A DNA stretch of 64,000 nt from Vitellaria paradoxa (lineage: Eukaryota > Streptophyta > Magnoliopsida > Ericales > Sapotaceae): NCBI GenBank assembly GCA_019916065.1, contig CM034240.1, positions 51,953,495 to 52,017,494 on the forward strand. The letters run 5' to 3'. Both the position numbers and the translations under genes were made by a program. The notes beneath the pieces are model-generated. The model saw only the letters and a program-made list of their open reading frames with translations. It was not told the DNA's origin and searched no databases. This document shows positions 1 to 12,355 of the stretch, one piece after another (position 1 is the stretch's first letter; the number at the start of each line of letters is the position of its first letter).

Positions 1-2727
1 GCCCAAAAGGCTAAAAATCGAGACAGCTGTTTCCTACAAGAGCCTAGTTTCGAATGGAGAAAAAAATACGTATTCAAAGGCTAAAGATGATGAATCACTT
101 CTTCAAGAGTCAAATCCAGCAGAGTCTTTGGCTGAACTGGAAATTTTGTTCTCTCCAACGCGGCAAAGTGAACTCGACGCGGCAGCACTTAGACTACAGA
201 AAGCTTACAGGAGTTACAAGACTAGAAGAAACCTTGCAGATTGCGCTGTTGTTGTGGAGGAGCTCTGGTAATTTTTTATTTTATTTATTTAATTTTTTTT
301 CTTTTCTTGGGGTAAAATAAGTACTGTTATGAGACTCTTGATTAATTTATTTAATGAGAGTCTTTTTCCTGTCCTGTTGTAGGTGGAAGGCATTAGATTT
401 TGCAGCCCTTAAGCGGAGTTCTGTGTCGTTCTTCAACATTGAAAAACCAGAAAGTGCTGCTTCCCGATGGGCTCGTGCTAGGACCAGGGCTGCAAAGGTA
501 ATGCTTTGATGTTATAATTATTAATTTGAACTTTCAACAATATGCCAATAGCACTTGGACAAATTTCTTGTTTGTCAGAAATTTAGTGCCCGTGTTTTGA
601 ATCTTGACCAAGGCAAAAAGAAATGACGTAACCCAGAACGATCTTCTTGAAAGGTATCTTTATTTTAATCACTGTTTTGTTGTGTGATGAATTATTAGGT
701 AGGGAAGGGGTTGTCAAAGGATGAGAAAGCTCAAAATCTAGCTCTTAGACACTGGCTTGAAGCGGTAAGTGTGCAACTGCCTACTTTTGGTCAAAGATCA
801 TTTTCGTTGTTTAGACATTTCTAGCCTCATGTCCTTGTGACTTAAGACCTGTGGTTTTATTAGAAAGCTTTAACAAGTCAGCATTCCAACATACAAAGTA
901 CTGCACTCACTCAAAAAAAAAAAAAAAAAAAAGGAGAGAGAGGAAAAAATGTACTTACAATTTTATTGTTCATTTTTGATAGATTGACCCACGCCATCGC
1001 TATGGACACAACCTGCACTTGTACTATGAAGCGTGGTTAAATAGTCAGAGCTCTCAACCTTTCTTTTACTGGTAAAGCAAAAATATAAAAATAAAAATTC
1101 TATAGAAACATTTTAACTGATGATATATTTTGATTATCTATTCTAACTCCTTGTGAAAATCAAGGTTGGATGTTGGAGATGGTAAAGAAATAAATCTGGA
1201 CAAGTGTCAGAGGTCTGTTTTGCAGCATGAATGCATCAAATATTTGGGACCAGTAAGTATATGGGAAAATCTTACTATAGACACGGAAGCATATGTTAAT
1301 ACTGGTAGTCTTCTTTTTTTTGTTTTTTTTTTTTGGGGGGGGGGGGGGGCAAATGGTGCATCTATATTGAAGTGCACAGGGTTGTCTAATAATTAATTAG
1401 TTGAAAGAGAGACATAGAAAACTCTACCTGCCTACCTCTGCACTTTGATTTTCTTCTCCTACTTAGCATGCATAGGGTATGTAAAGTGAGGGCAATTCAG
1501 ATCTAGTATATATATATATATTTTCCAGATATTTTGCACATGAATTTAGCATGAGCTTAATGACTCAAAATCAATCTTTTGAAATCTGTTGATTGCTCTT
1601 GTAGAAAGAGAGAGAAGCCTATGAAGTGATCATAGACAGTGGGAAGCTGGTTTACAAGCAGAGTGGGGTACTTATAGACACTAATGATGACGGTTCAAAG
1701 TGGATATTCGTCCTCAGCACAATGCGAATCTTGTACGTTGGGCAGAAGAAGAAAGGCCAGTTCCAGCACTCCAGTTTCCTTTCAGGAGGTGCCACCATTG
1801 CATCTGGGAGATTGGTTGCCCGTAAAGGGCTTCTTGAGGTATATATATATATATAATATGCAAGGTCTCACACGCTGAGACAAATTGCTGCAAATAAATA
1901 TGCCAACATCCTCATATTAATGAACTTGCAGCTATAATAAATAATGTGTTACTTTGTCCACGTTTTGAAAAATTTCCCCCCCTCACATTGTTTAGGCGAC
2001 TTGGCCATACAGTGGTCATTATCGCCCAACAGAAGAGAATTTCATGGAGTTCATCAGTTTTCTTGAGGAGCACAATGTGGACGTCAGCAATGTCAAGGTA
2101 ATTTCTTTTTCTTTTTTTTGAGCCCCCTCGCTTCCTATATATGCACTGGTATGGTTAATGGAAAACCACAGGTATAGGAGAGGAGAGGCCTCACTGTATT
2201 ACCAGAACATCAATAGCAAAGCATTACACGAATCTAATTGTATCCTATCCTATGGCTGTCTCATGCAGAGGTATGCAATAGATGATGATATCCCACCAGT
2301 GAAAGCCACAACTATTGATGGGGAAGCAAAACCAAGGCCCACGAGGAGTTCCCATGCAACACGATCTACCAACACTGAACCAGCTGACGCAAACAAGCTC
2401 ATGACCACGGTTGACACCTCTAAGGAGAAAGTTGAGGCACTGGTTTTCAAAATGGGCAAGCGCATACCATTATCACCCAAATGGACCACAGGAGCTGGCC
2501 CTCGGATTGGCTGCGTGAGGGAATACCCTCCACAGCTGCAAGTCCAGGCTCTGGAACAAGTCAATCTATCGCCCAGGAAGCCAGGAGCAGGACCCCCTTC
2601 ATCCAGAAATCTGCCAATCCCTTCCCCGAGACCTACTCCAAAAGTCCACCTTTCACCTAGGCTTGCTGCTAACATGGGACTTCCCAGCCCAAGAGTAGTA
2701 GTGCATGTTCCTCCTGCTGCAAACTGA
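1..2727 (+). CDS. IQM: IQM-family calmodulin-binding protein (5' partial)
   Basis: 3' portion of a gene for an IQ-motif-containing (IQM) protein; the 5' end lies outside the window. Exons read from splice sites: 1-267 (frame starts at base 2), 383-497, 699-764, 983-1071, 1165-1252, 1605-1838, 1996-2097, 2269-2727, giving 472 visible residues with all junctions in phase. Exon 1 carries one IQ motif ([15 protein letters not shown]), the expected calmodulin site. The family signatures [37 protein letters not shown] and [11 protein letters not shown] follow. The C-terminal exon (from about 2269) is Pro/Ser-rich and poorly conserved, as usual in this family. IQM proteins are plant calmodulin-binding proteins linked to stress and development; the exact paralogue (IQM1-6) cannot be assigned. 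A possible poly(A) signal AATAAA lies at 2980. Intron 5 has a long T tract followed by a G tract near 1316-1350. Family call is secure; the missing N-terminus is the limit. Confidence 0.93.
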
Positions 2728-3590
2728 TTCCTAACCAATTGACCGGGCAATGAAAACTTGCAGGCCTTACCTGTTTGGACTCCAGATGAAGAGACTGACC
2801 CAGAAATAATTTTTCTTTTTTAATTTATTTTTCACGGTTGAATTTGTAGGCCATTGATTTAAGTCTGGCCCTTTCTCTTTTTCTGGGGCTGGACTTTTTC
2901 CTTGTAAACAAATTATTGAAGTATACAAGAACTAGAGTCAGAAGAATAATGTTGTAGTAAATTATCATTAAACTGAAGTAATAAAACAATTAGTTGAAGA
3001 ATTGATTTGTGATCTCTCCATTTTGTTGTACAACATTTTTTGCCCAGCTCTTGTGGTGATTGCATTGGACTTGGATATGTCTTTTTGTAAGGAACTGTCC
3101 AAAGAGGGAGATGTTTTCTTCTTTCATCGGTCTTAAAGAAATATGGCTTGGCTAACAAAGGATGCCTAAGATAAAACACTGAAAATCTTTAAAATTTTCT
3201 TAAGAGTTATTCACTTTTTATCTCACTATACGATTTACAAATTCACAATTTATCTCATTTTATCTTACTTTTTATCACTCTAAACACACCCAAAAACTTG
3301 ATTTTCTAATTAAATCCTCAACTCGTTTAAGGCAAAATTACCATAGTGTTTGAATGGCTAAAATATTTAAAAGTTGATATAAAAATGATATGTAATGAAA
3401 TTTGATTGAAAAAAATTAATAATTTTTAGCAATTGTTTTGTTAGTGGTTGTTAATTGATACATAAATAAAAAAGATAGAAAAAAGTCATTGCCTTCCAAT
3501 GTATCCCTTAGTATCCCCCCACATTGAACTTCAAAATTCAAACGCCCAACCAGCCGTAGAGCTCCAAATGTGGAGCGCTCTCTCTATCTC
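2728..3590. other. 3' UTR of IQM gene and IQM-IQD intergenic spacer
   Basis: No coding exon is visible. The first part (to about 3000) is the probable 3' UTR of the IQM gene with an AATAAA at 2980. The rest is AT-rich spacer containing a short MITE-like repeat at about 3337-3450, then the leader of the next gene. Confidence 0.6.
3337..3450 (+). repeat. MITE-like repeat, family A (copy 1)
   Basis: Contains GTGTTTGAATGGC followed by a core with ATATGTAATGAAATTTGATTG. The core recurs with a few changes at about 40546-40665 and 62617-62740, and in reverse orientation at 13124-13277. Boundaries are approximate and no target duplication was resolved for this copy. Confidence 0.5.
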
Positions 3591-3591
3591 T

Positions 3592-3724
3592 CTAGTTTCA
3601 GGGAAACAATTTTGAAATTCGAAAAAAAAGATTATTCGACTGGCTGGTTTCAGAAGCAACAATTCTGAAATTCGAAATAAAGGATTATTCGTTTGGCTGG
3701 TTTCAGAGAAACAATTTTGAAATC
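3592..3724 (+). repeat. 52-53 bp tandem repeat in IQD leader
   Basis: Two full copies and one partial copy of a unit containing TTTCAG, ACAATTTTGAAATTCGAAA and GATTATTCG start near 3592, 3645 and 3698. TTTCAG recurs with spacings of 52 and 53 bp. It lies 120-250 bp upstream of the IQD start codon, so it is probably in the 5' UTR or core promoter. Confidence 0.8.
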
Positions 3725-3842
3725 ATCACTACGCTTTAATAGAGCAGAGCGGCGCAGAGCTTTCTATTTTTTCTTCACGGAAGCAGAGTTCAGAAAGAAA
3801 GTTTTTAACTTGGTGCAGAGAAACAGAGGCTTTTCTATTATA

Positions 3843-6699
3843 ATGGGTGGTTCAGGGAAGTGGCTCAAGTCATTGATCGGTCTGAAGAAGCCCCAATCAA
3901 GCAACCAAGTAATAATACTCTCTCACATTACCGATCCATGAAACTGGGTTTGAATTTTTTTTTTAATTGGTTTTTTGAAACTTTTCTTTTTCTACTGGTT
4001 TTGTAGGAAAAGGAGGGTGGTGGTAAAGGCCGAAAGTGGAGGCTGTGGAGACGGTGGAGGGGGCCGTCACTGAAGGTTGACAAAATAGTAGTAGTAGGGC
4101 AGATTGCTGCGTCGTCGGAGGGGTCTGATTCTTCAATTGGGGTTGACAGTTCGTTCACTGCGGCGGTGGCAACTGTGGTTCGAGCTCCAACCAGAGATTT
4201 CATGGCGATCAGGCAAGAGTGGGCTGCCATCAGAATCCAGACGGTGTTTCGAGCTTTTCTGGTAACTGGGTTTCTTTCTGTTATAAGCTTTTGCTGCATC
4301 ACACTGTCTTTGTGTCTCTGTGTTTGAACGGATCGATCTCAATTTCTGCTTCTTTTGTTTTGGATGTAATGTTTGTAGGCGCTACGAGGCCTTGGTTAAT
4401 TCTTTGTTTTCATTCCTGAGTTTGAGCTTTCCCTAGTAAATATTATTATGGAGTTTAATCATTTGAGAAAACCCTTTTTTCCTTTTTTTTCTTTTTTTCT
4501 ACAGGGCATTAGATCAATACCGAAATGAATAAAAATAAAAATAAAAATAAAAAAAATTCAACGATTAACATTGCGCGTATCAAGGTTGTTGGTTTTGACA
4601 GCCAACTCAAGTCATTATAAATAATTGAGGTATTAACTATATAAACTCAGTGATTTCTCCTCTAGGACAACTTTATAAGAATTTCTCTCAATTTGTCTTT
4701 TGTTCCATTAATTTGATTTCATCTGCCCCCATCTCTTTTTGTTGTAGAATATGGGAATGAAAATACTTAGAGCATTAGATATATTTGAAAATGTCAAAAC
4801 TCTCGATGAAAAATGAAGAAGTCAGGGGTTGGGGGAATTATGTAATTTTGAACGGTGAGAACTGATTCCATGCTGGTTTCTCAATGTATTGTACATGTGT
4901 TTGTGTTTGTTTTTGTTCAATTTTGGGTTTTTAATTGCCTGTAATTTTGGAGAAGTAAATGGTAACCACGATTTATGATGCATGCTATGTTCTAGTATTA
5001 TTATTACAACTTTTTGTTTTTGTAACTCTTTTTATTTTGAAATATGCTAATTTGGGTTTGCATCTTGAAATGATGATTGAAGGCAAGACAGGCTTTGAGG
5101 GCCTTGAAAGCAGTAGTGAGGCTGCAGGCTATATTCCGAGGCCGGCAGGTGAGGAAGCAAGCTGCTGTCACGCTAAGGTGCATGCAGGCTCTTCTTCGAG
5201 CTCAGGCCCGAGCTAGAGCCTTCTGTGTCCAGACTCCTACAAAATCTCAGTCTCTGCAGATATCCCTTGATAAACATTGCATCCAAGCTGATCCAATTAA
5301 GCAGGCTGAGGTATACCTAGGTTGTTTTCAACATATTTATATGATGATTGATGAATGCATATAACACAGTTCAAGTAATAAATAAAGAACTCCCCTTTTT
5401 TCTTGTAAATGAAGCAGTTTAATTATTTTTTCCATTCCGTTTTTTCTCAACAAAGTGAACTTATTTCCACAACACAGACAAAGCGAATTTTGGACAGCTG
5501 CATTCAAGTTTGAGGACTTCGTTATACACCTCTATCTTGAAGGGGGTTTTGAAAATATAAATTTACATATATCATGGTATTATTAAAGCTGTACTTGAGA
5601 AATATGTGTTCAAATTTGAAAACAGATACAAAGTCCTGTTTGAGAAATAGCATTTAAGCATGAAGGCTGGTTTTGAATTCTGCCCTTTTTGTCAAGTTGA
5701 ATGTAACTTTTTATTAAGAAAAAAAAAAAGTTCAATATCCGCATGGATATTGGAGGGGGGAAAAACAATTAACCTTTTTTTTTTTTTTTTTTTTGAAAGG
5801 TAAAACAATTAACCTTATCTTGTAATTAACAGGGTGAGTGGTGTAATAGCCCGGGAACAGTAGAAGATGTGAGGGCAAAGCTGCAAATGAAGCAAGAAGG
5901 AGCCATCAAGAGGGAAAGAGCACTTGCATACTCCCAAACCCAACAGGTAATGAATTTGAAAGGCCCCATTAGATTTTCACTGTTTCTCTCTTTATTAATC
6001 AAATTCAAATTATCTTACTTTCAGCAATTAAGAATGAGTCCCATCTCAAATTCAAGAACAAACAAGCCATTGACCTTTCACAGGCTAGATAAGAACAGTA
6101 CGGGATTGAGCTGGTTAGAACGTTGGATGGCAGCCAAGCCATGGAAAAGCAGTTTGATGGGAGAAATGAACCATGGCTCATGTCACCCATCAGATGCTGC
6201 TACTCCTACATCTAAGAAACATGAAGGTTCCAATTCCTCCGAGCTTGACTCAATGAAGATCAAGCGGAACAACGTCTCAACTAGGAAAAGTCCTAAACCT
6301 CCTACAAGTAGCCAATTTACTTGCTCATCATCATCTGATCCATGTTCTGAGTTCTTTTATGATGAAAGCACAACCACTGCTTCATCCATGTCCAGTTCTG
6401 AATCTCTAAGGTCTAACAATACTCAAATAGAGGGTGGTCTAACTAAAACTACTAGACGAAACTATATGAACCTCACAAAGTCAACCAAGGCTAAGCAGAG
6501 AGCTCGCCAATATTCATCTCATCAATACATGCAGAGGCAGGTCTCTAATCTTCAGCTTCATAGAAAAACAATGCAACTTTCTAGTGGGGATACGTGGAGC
6601 AATGCTGGATCTGATCTCTATTCGGTTACAATGTGTAAAGATCTTTACCCACCGATACATCTAGATAGATATGACTGGATTAAAAGTCAACTGGCGTAA
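3843..6699 (+). CDS. IQD: IQD family (IQ67-domain) calmodulin-binding scaffold protein
   Basis: Complete five-exon gene: 3843-3908, 4007-4261, 5083-5310, 5833-5946, 6025-6699; all introns are phase 0; product 445 aa. The N-terminus [17 protein letters not shown] is the classic IQD start. The IQ67 region spans exons 2-3: [11 protein letters not shown] at the end of exon 2, then [12 protein letters not shown] and a third, weaker IQ in [16 protein letters not shown]. The phase-0 intron inside the first IQ motif is a hallmark of the family. [11 protein letters not shown] (exon 5) and [13 protein letters not shown] near the C-terminus match the IQD6/IQD8 type. IQD proteins are basic calmodulin-binding scaffolds that associate with microtubules, membranes or the nucleus. 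Intron 4 (5947-6024) is 78 bp, in frame and free of stops, so retention would add 26 residues. The tail is diverged, so the exact paralogue is uncertain. Confidence 0.93.
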
Positions 6700-7871
6700 A
6701 CAAGATTGACAATTGATATGATTAAAAAGTTTGGGCCACCTTTTGGCAGTGTCAACAGCTTGTTGTCCTTGATATGTTTTGTCTTGCTTTTGTCAAGATC
6801 CAGATCAAAAGAAGTTTATCCTGAAGGAGCTAAGGGAAGTTGGGATAAAATGGTTGAGATGGATTTTGTGGTTTTCTATAAACATTTGATGCTTATGTAC
6901 ATTAAGTGAGTCCACAGGTTTGGTTAAGTATATATATATATATATATTTTTTTTTTTGGCTTTCTTCATATAGATACCTAGAGAAGTTGTGATATACAGA
7001 ATGGTATGTAACAACCGGGCTGGTGTGAGTGCTGAGTGACATCTCTTTGTAATATTTGTTGACTTTGTAAACTAGAATAGTGCTGAACGGATGTCTTTGC
7101 TGTGTCAATGTCTATTTTGTGGCTTATGTTGTAATTTGGCTGTGTTATGTGTTAATGATTGATGGCCATTTTTTTCTTGTGATTTGTCACTCTTTGCCTT
7201 GTATAATCATGTTTTCAGCTTGATATTAATTAAATGAAATAAAATTGTTGAAAGGATGGTCTACATTTTGTTATTTGTGAAAGAACCATATGGTTGTCTG
7301 TTCTCTCTGTATTATTCCAAGCAATTGCATAATAGTGTCAAGAGGACTAGAATGTGTCTGGTCTATTCTAGTCCTAATAAAAATAAAAGAGAATGAGTGC
7401 TGTCTTCTATAGCTGCTTGGCTAAATATTTAAATCCTATAAAATTATATAGTGAATCTTTCACTCAGTTTCCCATTGAAACCATTAGAATTGATATTGCA
7501 TTAGCTACTACTATTTCCTGAGTTAGCCTCTTCGGTCACTGGACTGGCTTAAATAGTTGCCAGTCAATTTTTTACAGTGCTCTTATTGAAACCTTTTGAC
7601 AGCTGGAAATTCATGGTTATCAAAATTCACTCCAGATAGTACATAAGGCATGTAGCAAACACGTCTATGTGTATAATCTTAGTTTTATAGATTCCACTTC
7701 AAACATTGTGGATGATCGGTTACTATGTGGATGATCCAATTGTTTGGAATAATGTTAGTAATCAATGATGGCGGGAAGATCCAATTGTTTGGAATAATGT
7801 TAGCAATCAATGATGGTGGGACTCATTGGAGGTGAGCAGGATAAGAAATAGGGTAGCTTGGAGCAACAGAG
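6700..7871. other. IQD 3' UTR and spacer before the copia element
   Basis: No coding exon is visible. A TA tract followed by a T run lies at 6929-6957. Possible poly(A) signals (AAATGAAATAAAA) occur near 7233. A direct repeat lies at 7733-7822. The copia element begins at 7872. Confidence 0.6.
7733..7822 (+). repeat. 45-bp tandem duplication
   Basis: Two adjacent 45-bp copies beginning GATCCAATTGTTTGGAATAA start at 7733 and 7778 and differ at only a few bases. They end about 50 bp before the copia insertion and are of no clear function. Confidence 0.85.
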
Positions 7872-8188
7872 TGTTGAGAAAATAAAAGGTTTTTATTATT
7901 AAACTTTATTTGTGGCATTTAGTTTGTATTAATGTGTGGCTTTTGGTTTTTGTGTAACCGGTTGTGGTTTGATGTGTATAACCGGTAGTGGCTTTTTGAG
8001 TTATAGGGAATTATGTGTGAGTTAATTTGGGAGTTTTCGTTGTTTTAGAAGTTATGTGCATTTGGTGACATTTATGGTTTTTAACCATTAGTATTCTATG
8101 GTTGTTTTTTGTAAGCCTATATAAAGGCATGCTTAGTTAAATAAAATAGATCACTTCCTCCGTATTTGTCCTTTACGTTTTTCCAACA
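7872..8188 (+). repeat. copia 5' LTR
   Basis: 317 bp, TG...CA ends. A TATA-like TATATAAAG lies at 8118. The U3 part holds two AACCGGT(T/A)GTGG motifs at 7956-7967 and 7980-7991. Transcription probably starts 25-35 bp after the TATA box. Confidence 0.95.
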
Positions 8189-8191
8189 AAG

Positions 8192-8203
8192 TGGTATTAG
8201 AGC
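8192..8203 (+). other. copia primer binding site
   Basis: TGGTATTAGAGC begins 3 bp after the 5' LTR end. It differs by one base from the TGGTATCAGAGC site that most plant copia elements use to pair with initiator tRNA-Met. Confidence 0.85.
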
Positions 8204-8226
8204 GTGCAGAAAAAACCGAGAGAAAA

Positions 8227-11200
8227 ATGTCCAACGGTGGAGGAATGGGTCCGCTTCAACTACCGATGCTTACCAAGCTCAACTACGACAATTGGAGCAT
8301 CAAGATGAAGGCGTTAATAGGAGCACAAGACATGTGGAAGATCGTGGAGAACGGTTTCCAAGAGGCGGAAGCTGGAGCCGATCAAGCGCAAAGAGACGCG
8401 TTAAAGGAGACAAGAAAGAAGGACAAGAAGGCCCTCTATATCTTGTACCAATCGGTGGACAAAGACACATTCGAGACCATCGCCAATGCCGAGACGTCAA
8501 AGGTGGCGTGGGATAAGCTCCAATCGACTCATAGAGGAGCTGATCGTGTGAAAAAGGTACGGTTGCAAACTTTACGTGGTGAGTTTGAATCGTTACAGAT
8601 GAAGGAGACAGAGGTGATAGCGGAATATCACACAAAAGTAATGACCGTTGTCAACCAATTGAGACGGAACGGTGAAGAAATCGCCGATGTTCGTGTCATG
8701 GAGAAGGTTCTACATAGCCTAAACACTAAGTTCGAGATCATCGCCACGACAATCGAGGAGACAAAGGATCTCGAGAATATGACGATTGAACAATTTATGG
8801 GCTCGTTGCAAGCCTATGAGGAGAAAAAGAAAATGAAGATGGAGCAAACGAAGACCGTTGAACAACTTCTCCAACTCAAACTCAAGGAGGAGAATGGTCG
8901 TGGACGTGGAAGTGGTCGCAGTGGTCGAGGCCATGGTGGAAGAGGTGAAGCCAACACCGACGTTTCTCAAAACTCGTGTGAATCTTCAAGAGGAAGAGGA
9001 GGCCGAGGTCGTGGAAGACGTGGTGGAATGTCCGGGAGAGATAAATCTCAGGTGAAATGTTATAATTGTAATAAATATGGACATTATGCGAATGAGTGTT
9101 ACTCATCCCAAACAGAGCCGATCGACCGGAATCATCAGAACCGGTCAACCGCCGGCACATCCAACGCCCATCAAGGGCAGTCCAATTATGTGGAGGAGAA
9201 CGGAACCTTATTCATGGTTTCAAAGGGAGAAGAAAATAGTCGAGATAGCATGTGGTATCTTGACACCGGAGCCTCGAATCACATGTGTGGGAACCGCGAG
9301 ATGTTTGCGAAGTTGAACGAGATGGCTAAAGGTAATATTGCATTTGGAGACAATTCTTTGGCCGCCATCAAAGGAATAGGTAAAATTCTCATTCGGTTAA
9401 AAAATGGAGAACATCAATATATCACAAATGTTTATTACATTCCCAATGTAAGAAACAATATATTGAGTGTAGGACAATTGTTAGAGAAAGGTTTTGAAGT
9501 TCAAATGAAAAACAATTGTTTATATTTGAGAGATAATCATGAGAGACTTGTTGCTAAAGTCTCCATGACCAAAAATCGAATGTTTCCTTTGAATGTATGT
9601 AATGATGTTCCGAAATGCTTGAAGACGTGTTATGAGGATCCCTCTTGGCTATGGCATCTACGGTTCGGGCACCTCAATTTTGGGAGTCTAGAAGACTTGT
9701 CGAAGAAGAAGATGGTGCGGGGTTTACCGCACATTCACAAGCCGAACCAAGTGTGTGAAGGGTGCTTACTTGGAAAACATCATCGAAGTAGTTTTCCGAA
9801 GGAGTCTATGATAAGAGCCAAGAAGCCTCTAGAACTCATCCATGCCGATGTGTGTGGAGTGATCAAACCGGAGTCTCATGGTAAAAGTAAATACTTCCTT
9901 CTCTTTATTGATGATTTTTCTAGAAAAACATGGGTGTACTTTTTGAAGGAAAAATCGGAAGTATTTGAAATCTTCAAGAGATTTAAGGTGCGTGTGGAGA
10001 ATGAAAGCAACCTTACGATCAAGGCCATGAGAACCGATCGAGGTGGTGAATTCACATCAAATGAGTTCAAACAGTTTTGTAATGAAAAAGGCATCCGACG
10101 TCCGTTAACAGTGCCAAGGACACCGCAACAAAATTGCGTGGCGGAGAGGAAGAATCGGACAATCTTGAACATGGCAAGAAGCATGCTGAAGACGAAAAAG
10201 ATGCCGAGGGAATTTTGGGCGGAGGCCGTAGCTTGTGCGGTCTATTTGACAAACCGAGCACCAACCAAAAGTGTGCTTGACAAGACGCCTCAAGAAGCAT
10301 GGAACGGAAGAAAGCCCGGAATTGGTCACTACAAGGTGTTTGGGAGTATTGCATATGCTCATGTGTCGGAGGAAAAAAGGACCAAGCTCGACGATCGAAG
10401 CGAGAAACTCATCTTCATCGGCTATGACGCAAGTTCAAAGGGTTATCGCCTCTACAATCCTTTGAATGGGAAGGTAATTATTAGTCGTGATGTTGTTTTT
10501 GATGAGGAAGTCTCTTGGGATTGGAATATACAGGAGGAGGAGTATGATTTCCTTCCATGCTTTGAAGAAGATGATGAAAATGAGCCAACCAGGGACGAAA
10601 TAAGTGAAGTTTTGCCCATTCCAGCGTCACCCCGGTCGACCGATCGGTCGTCATCTGAAGGCTCAGCGTCATGCAATGCATCGTCCAGCGGAACGGAGGC
10701 ATTTTCCAGCGATTCGGAGAACGAAATTGGCCCAAGAGGAACCCGAAGTTTACGGGAACTTAATGAGGTAAATGAAAATCAAAATGACATAATTCTCTAT
10801 TGTCTTTTTGGTGATTGTGAGCCCATTAGTTTCCAAGAAGCCATTGCAAACAAAAAATGAAAGGATGCAATGGATGAAGAAATTCGAGCGATAGAGAAAA
10901 ACGACACATGGGAGTTGACCAAGCTTCCAAAAGGGCACAAACCAATCGGAGTAAAGTGGGTATATAAGACAAAGTGAAAGGCCAATGGCGATGTTGAGAG
11001 GCACAAGGCGAGACTAGTTGTGAAAGGGTATAGTCAACAACACGGCATCGACTATGATGAGGTATTTGCCCCCGTTGTTCGCCTTGAAACTATTCGTTTG
11101 ATTATTGCTTTGGCAGCCCATAATCATTGGAAGATACATCAAATGGATGTCAAATCGGCATTCTTGAACGGAATTCTTGAGGAGGAGGTCTATGTGGAGC

Positions 11201-12348
11201 AACCGTTGGGTTATGAAGTCAAGGGTAAAGAAGACAAAGTGCTTCGATTGAAGAAGGCTCTTTACGGTTTGAAGCAAGCACCGAGAGCATGGAATTCGAA
11301 GATTGACAAGTACTTTCAAGAGAAGAAGTATATGAAGTGTCCTTATGAGCATGCCCTCTACATCAAAATGCAAGGTGAAAACATACTAATCATTTGTTTA
11401 TACGTTGATGATTTAGTATTTACCGGAAACGATCCTAGCATGTTTGATGAGTTCAAAAGAGAGATGGCAAAGGAGTTTGAAATGATGGACATTGGTCTCA
11501 TGAGTTACTATCTTGGGATCGAGGTCAAACAAGGTGAAGATGGGATTTTTATATCCCAAGAGGGCTATGCTAAAGAAGTGCTCAAAAGGTTCAACATGGA
11601 TGATGCTAATCCGGTTGGAACACCGATGGAATGTGGAGTCAAAATCACCAAGCAAGATGGAGGAGAGAAGGTAGATTCTACATTTTTCAAAAGCTTGGTT
11701 GGAAGTTTGAGATACTTGACATGCACAAGACCGGATATTCTTTATTCGGTTGGAATCATTAGTCGATTTATGGAGGAGCCGACAACAACGCATTTCAAAA
11801 TGGTAAAGAGGATACTTCGCTACATCAAAGGGACGATTGGGTATGGTCTTTCCTATGTCTCTTCTAGCAATTTTGATGTTGTTCGTTATTGTGATAGTGA
11901 TTGGAGTAGTGACTTGGATGATCAGAAGAGCACTACGGGGTTTGTATTTTTTATTGGTGAAACGGCGTTCACATGGATGTCAAAAAAGCAACCCATAGTC
12001 ACATTATCAACATGCGAGGCGGAGTACGTCGCGGCAACTTCATGTGTATGTCATGCAATTTGGCTAAGAAACTTAGTGAAGGAGTTGAAGTTTCAAATAG
12101 AAGGTCCAATGGAGATTTTTGTTGATAACAAATTGGCCATTGCCTTAGCCAAAAATCCGGTGTTTCATGGGAGGAGCAAGCACATCGATACCCGATTTCA
12201 CTACATTCGGGATTGCGTTACGAAGAAAGAAGTGGAACTCAAATATATCAAGTCACAAGACCAAGCGGCGGACATTTTCACGAAGCCCCTCAAGTTGGAG
12301 ACTTTCATCAAAATGAGGAGTTTACTTGGTGTAACAAATCAAGTTTAA
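8227..12348 (+). pseudogene. copia gag-pol polyprotein, interrupted by two TGA codons
   Basis: One reading frame of 1,374 codons from the ATG at 8227 to TAA at 12346-12348, broken by in-frame TGA at 10858-10860 and 10975-10977; no frameshift. The ATG is preferred to an upstream in-frame GTG because it follows the primer site and opens the usual gag start. Domains: gag (UBN2-like) about 8227-8900; Arg/Gly-rich linker; CCHC zinc knuckle 9058-9099 (CYNCNKYGHYANEC); protease with DTGAS (Asp at 9262); GAG-pre-integrase about 9640-9800; integrase with catalytic Asp near 9847 and 10036; reverse transcriptase with YVDD at 11401-11412; RNase H from about 11880. Both stops lie just before the reverse transcriptase, so a translated product would end after integrase. 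All catalytic motifs seen are otherwise intact. Confidence 0.95.
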
Positions 12349-12355
12349 GGGGAGG

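Noticed and set aside
54..320. 88-codon frame beginning at 54
   Set aside because: It runs in a different frame from the IQM exon 1 and into the intron.
2250..2750. 166-codon minus-strand open frame opposite the last IQM exon
   Set aside because: It is a shadow of the real IQM coding exon with no family signature of its own.
8166..8516. 116-codon frame overlapping the copia gag start
   Set aside because: Out of frame with gag and overlaps the primer site; a shadow frame.
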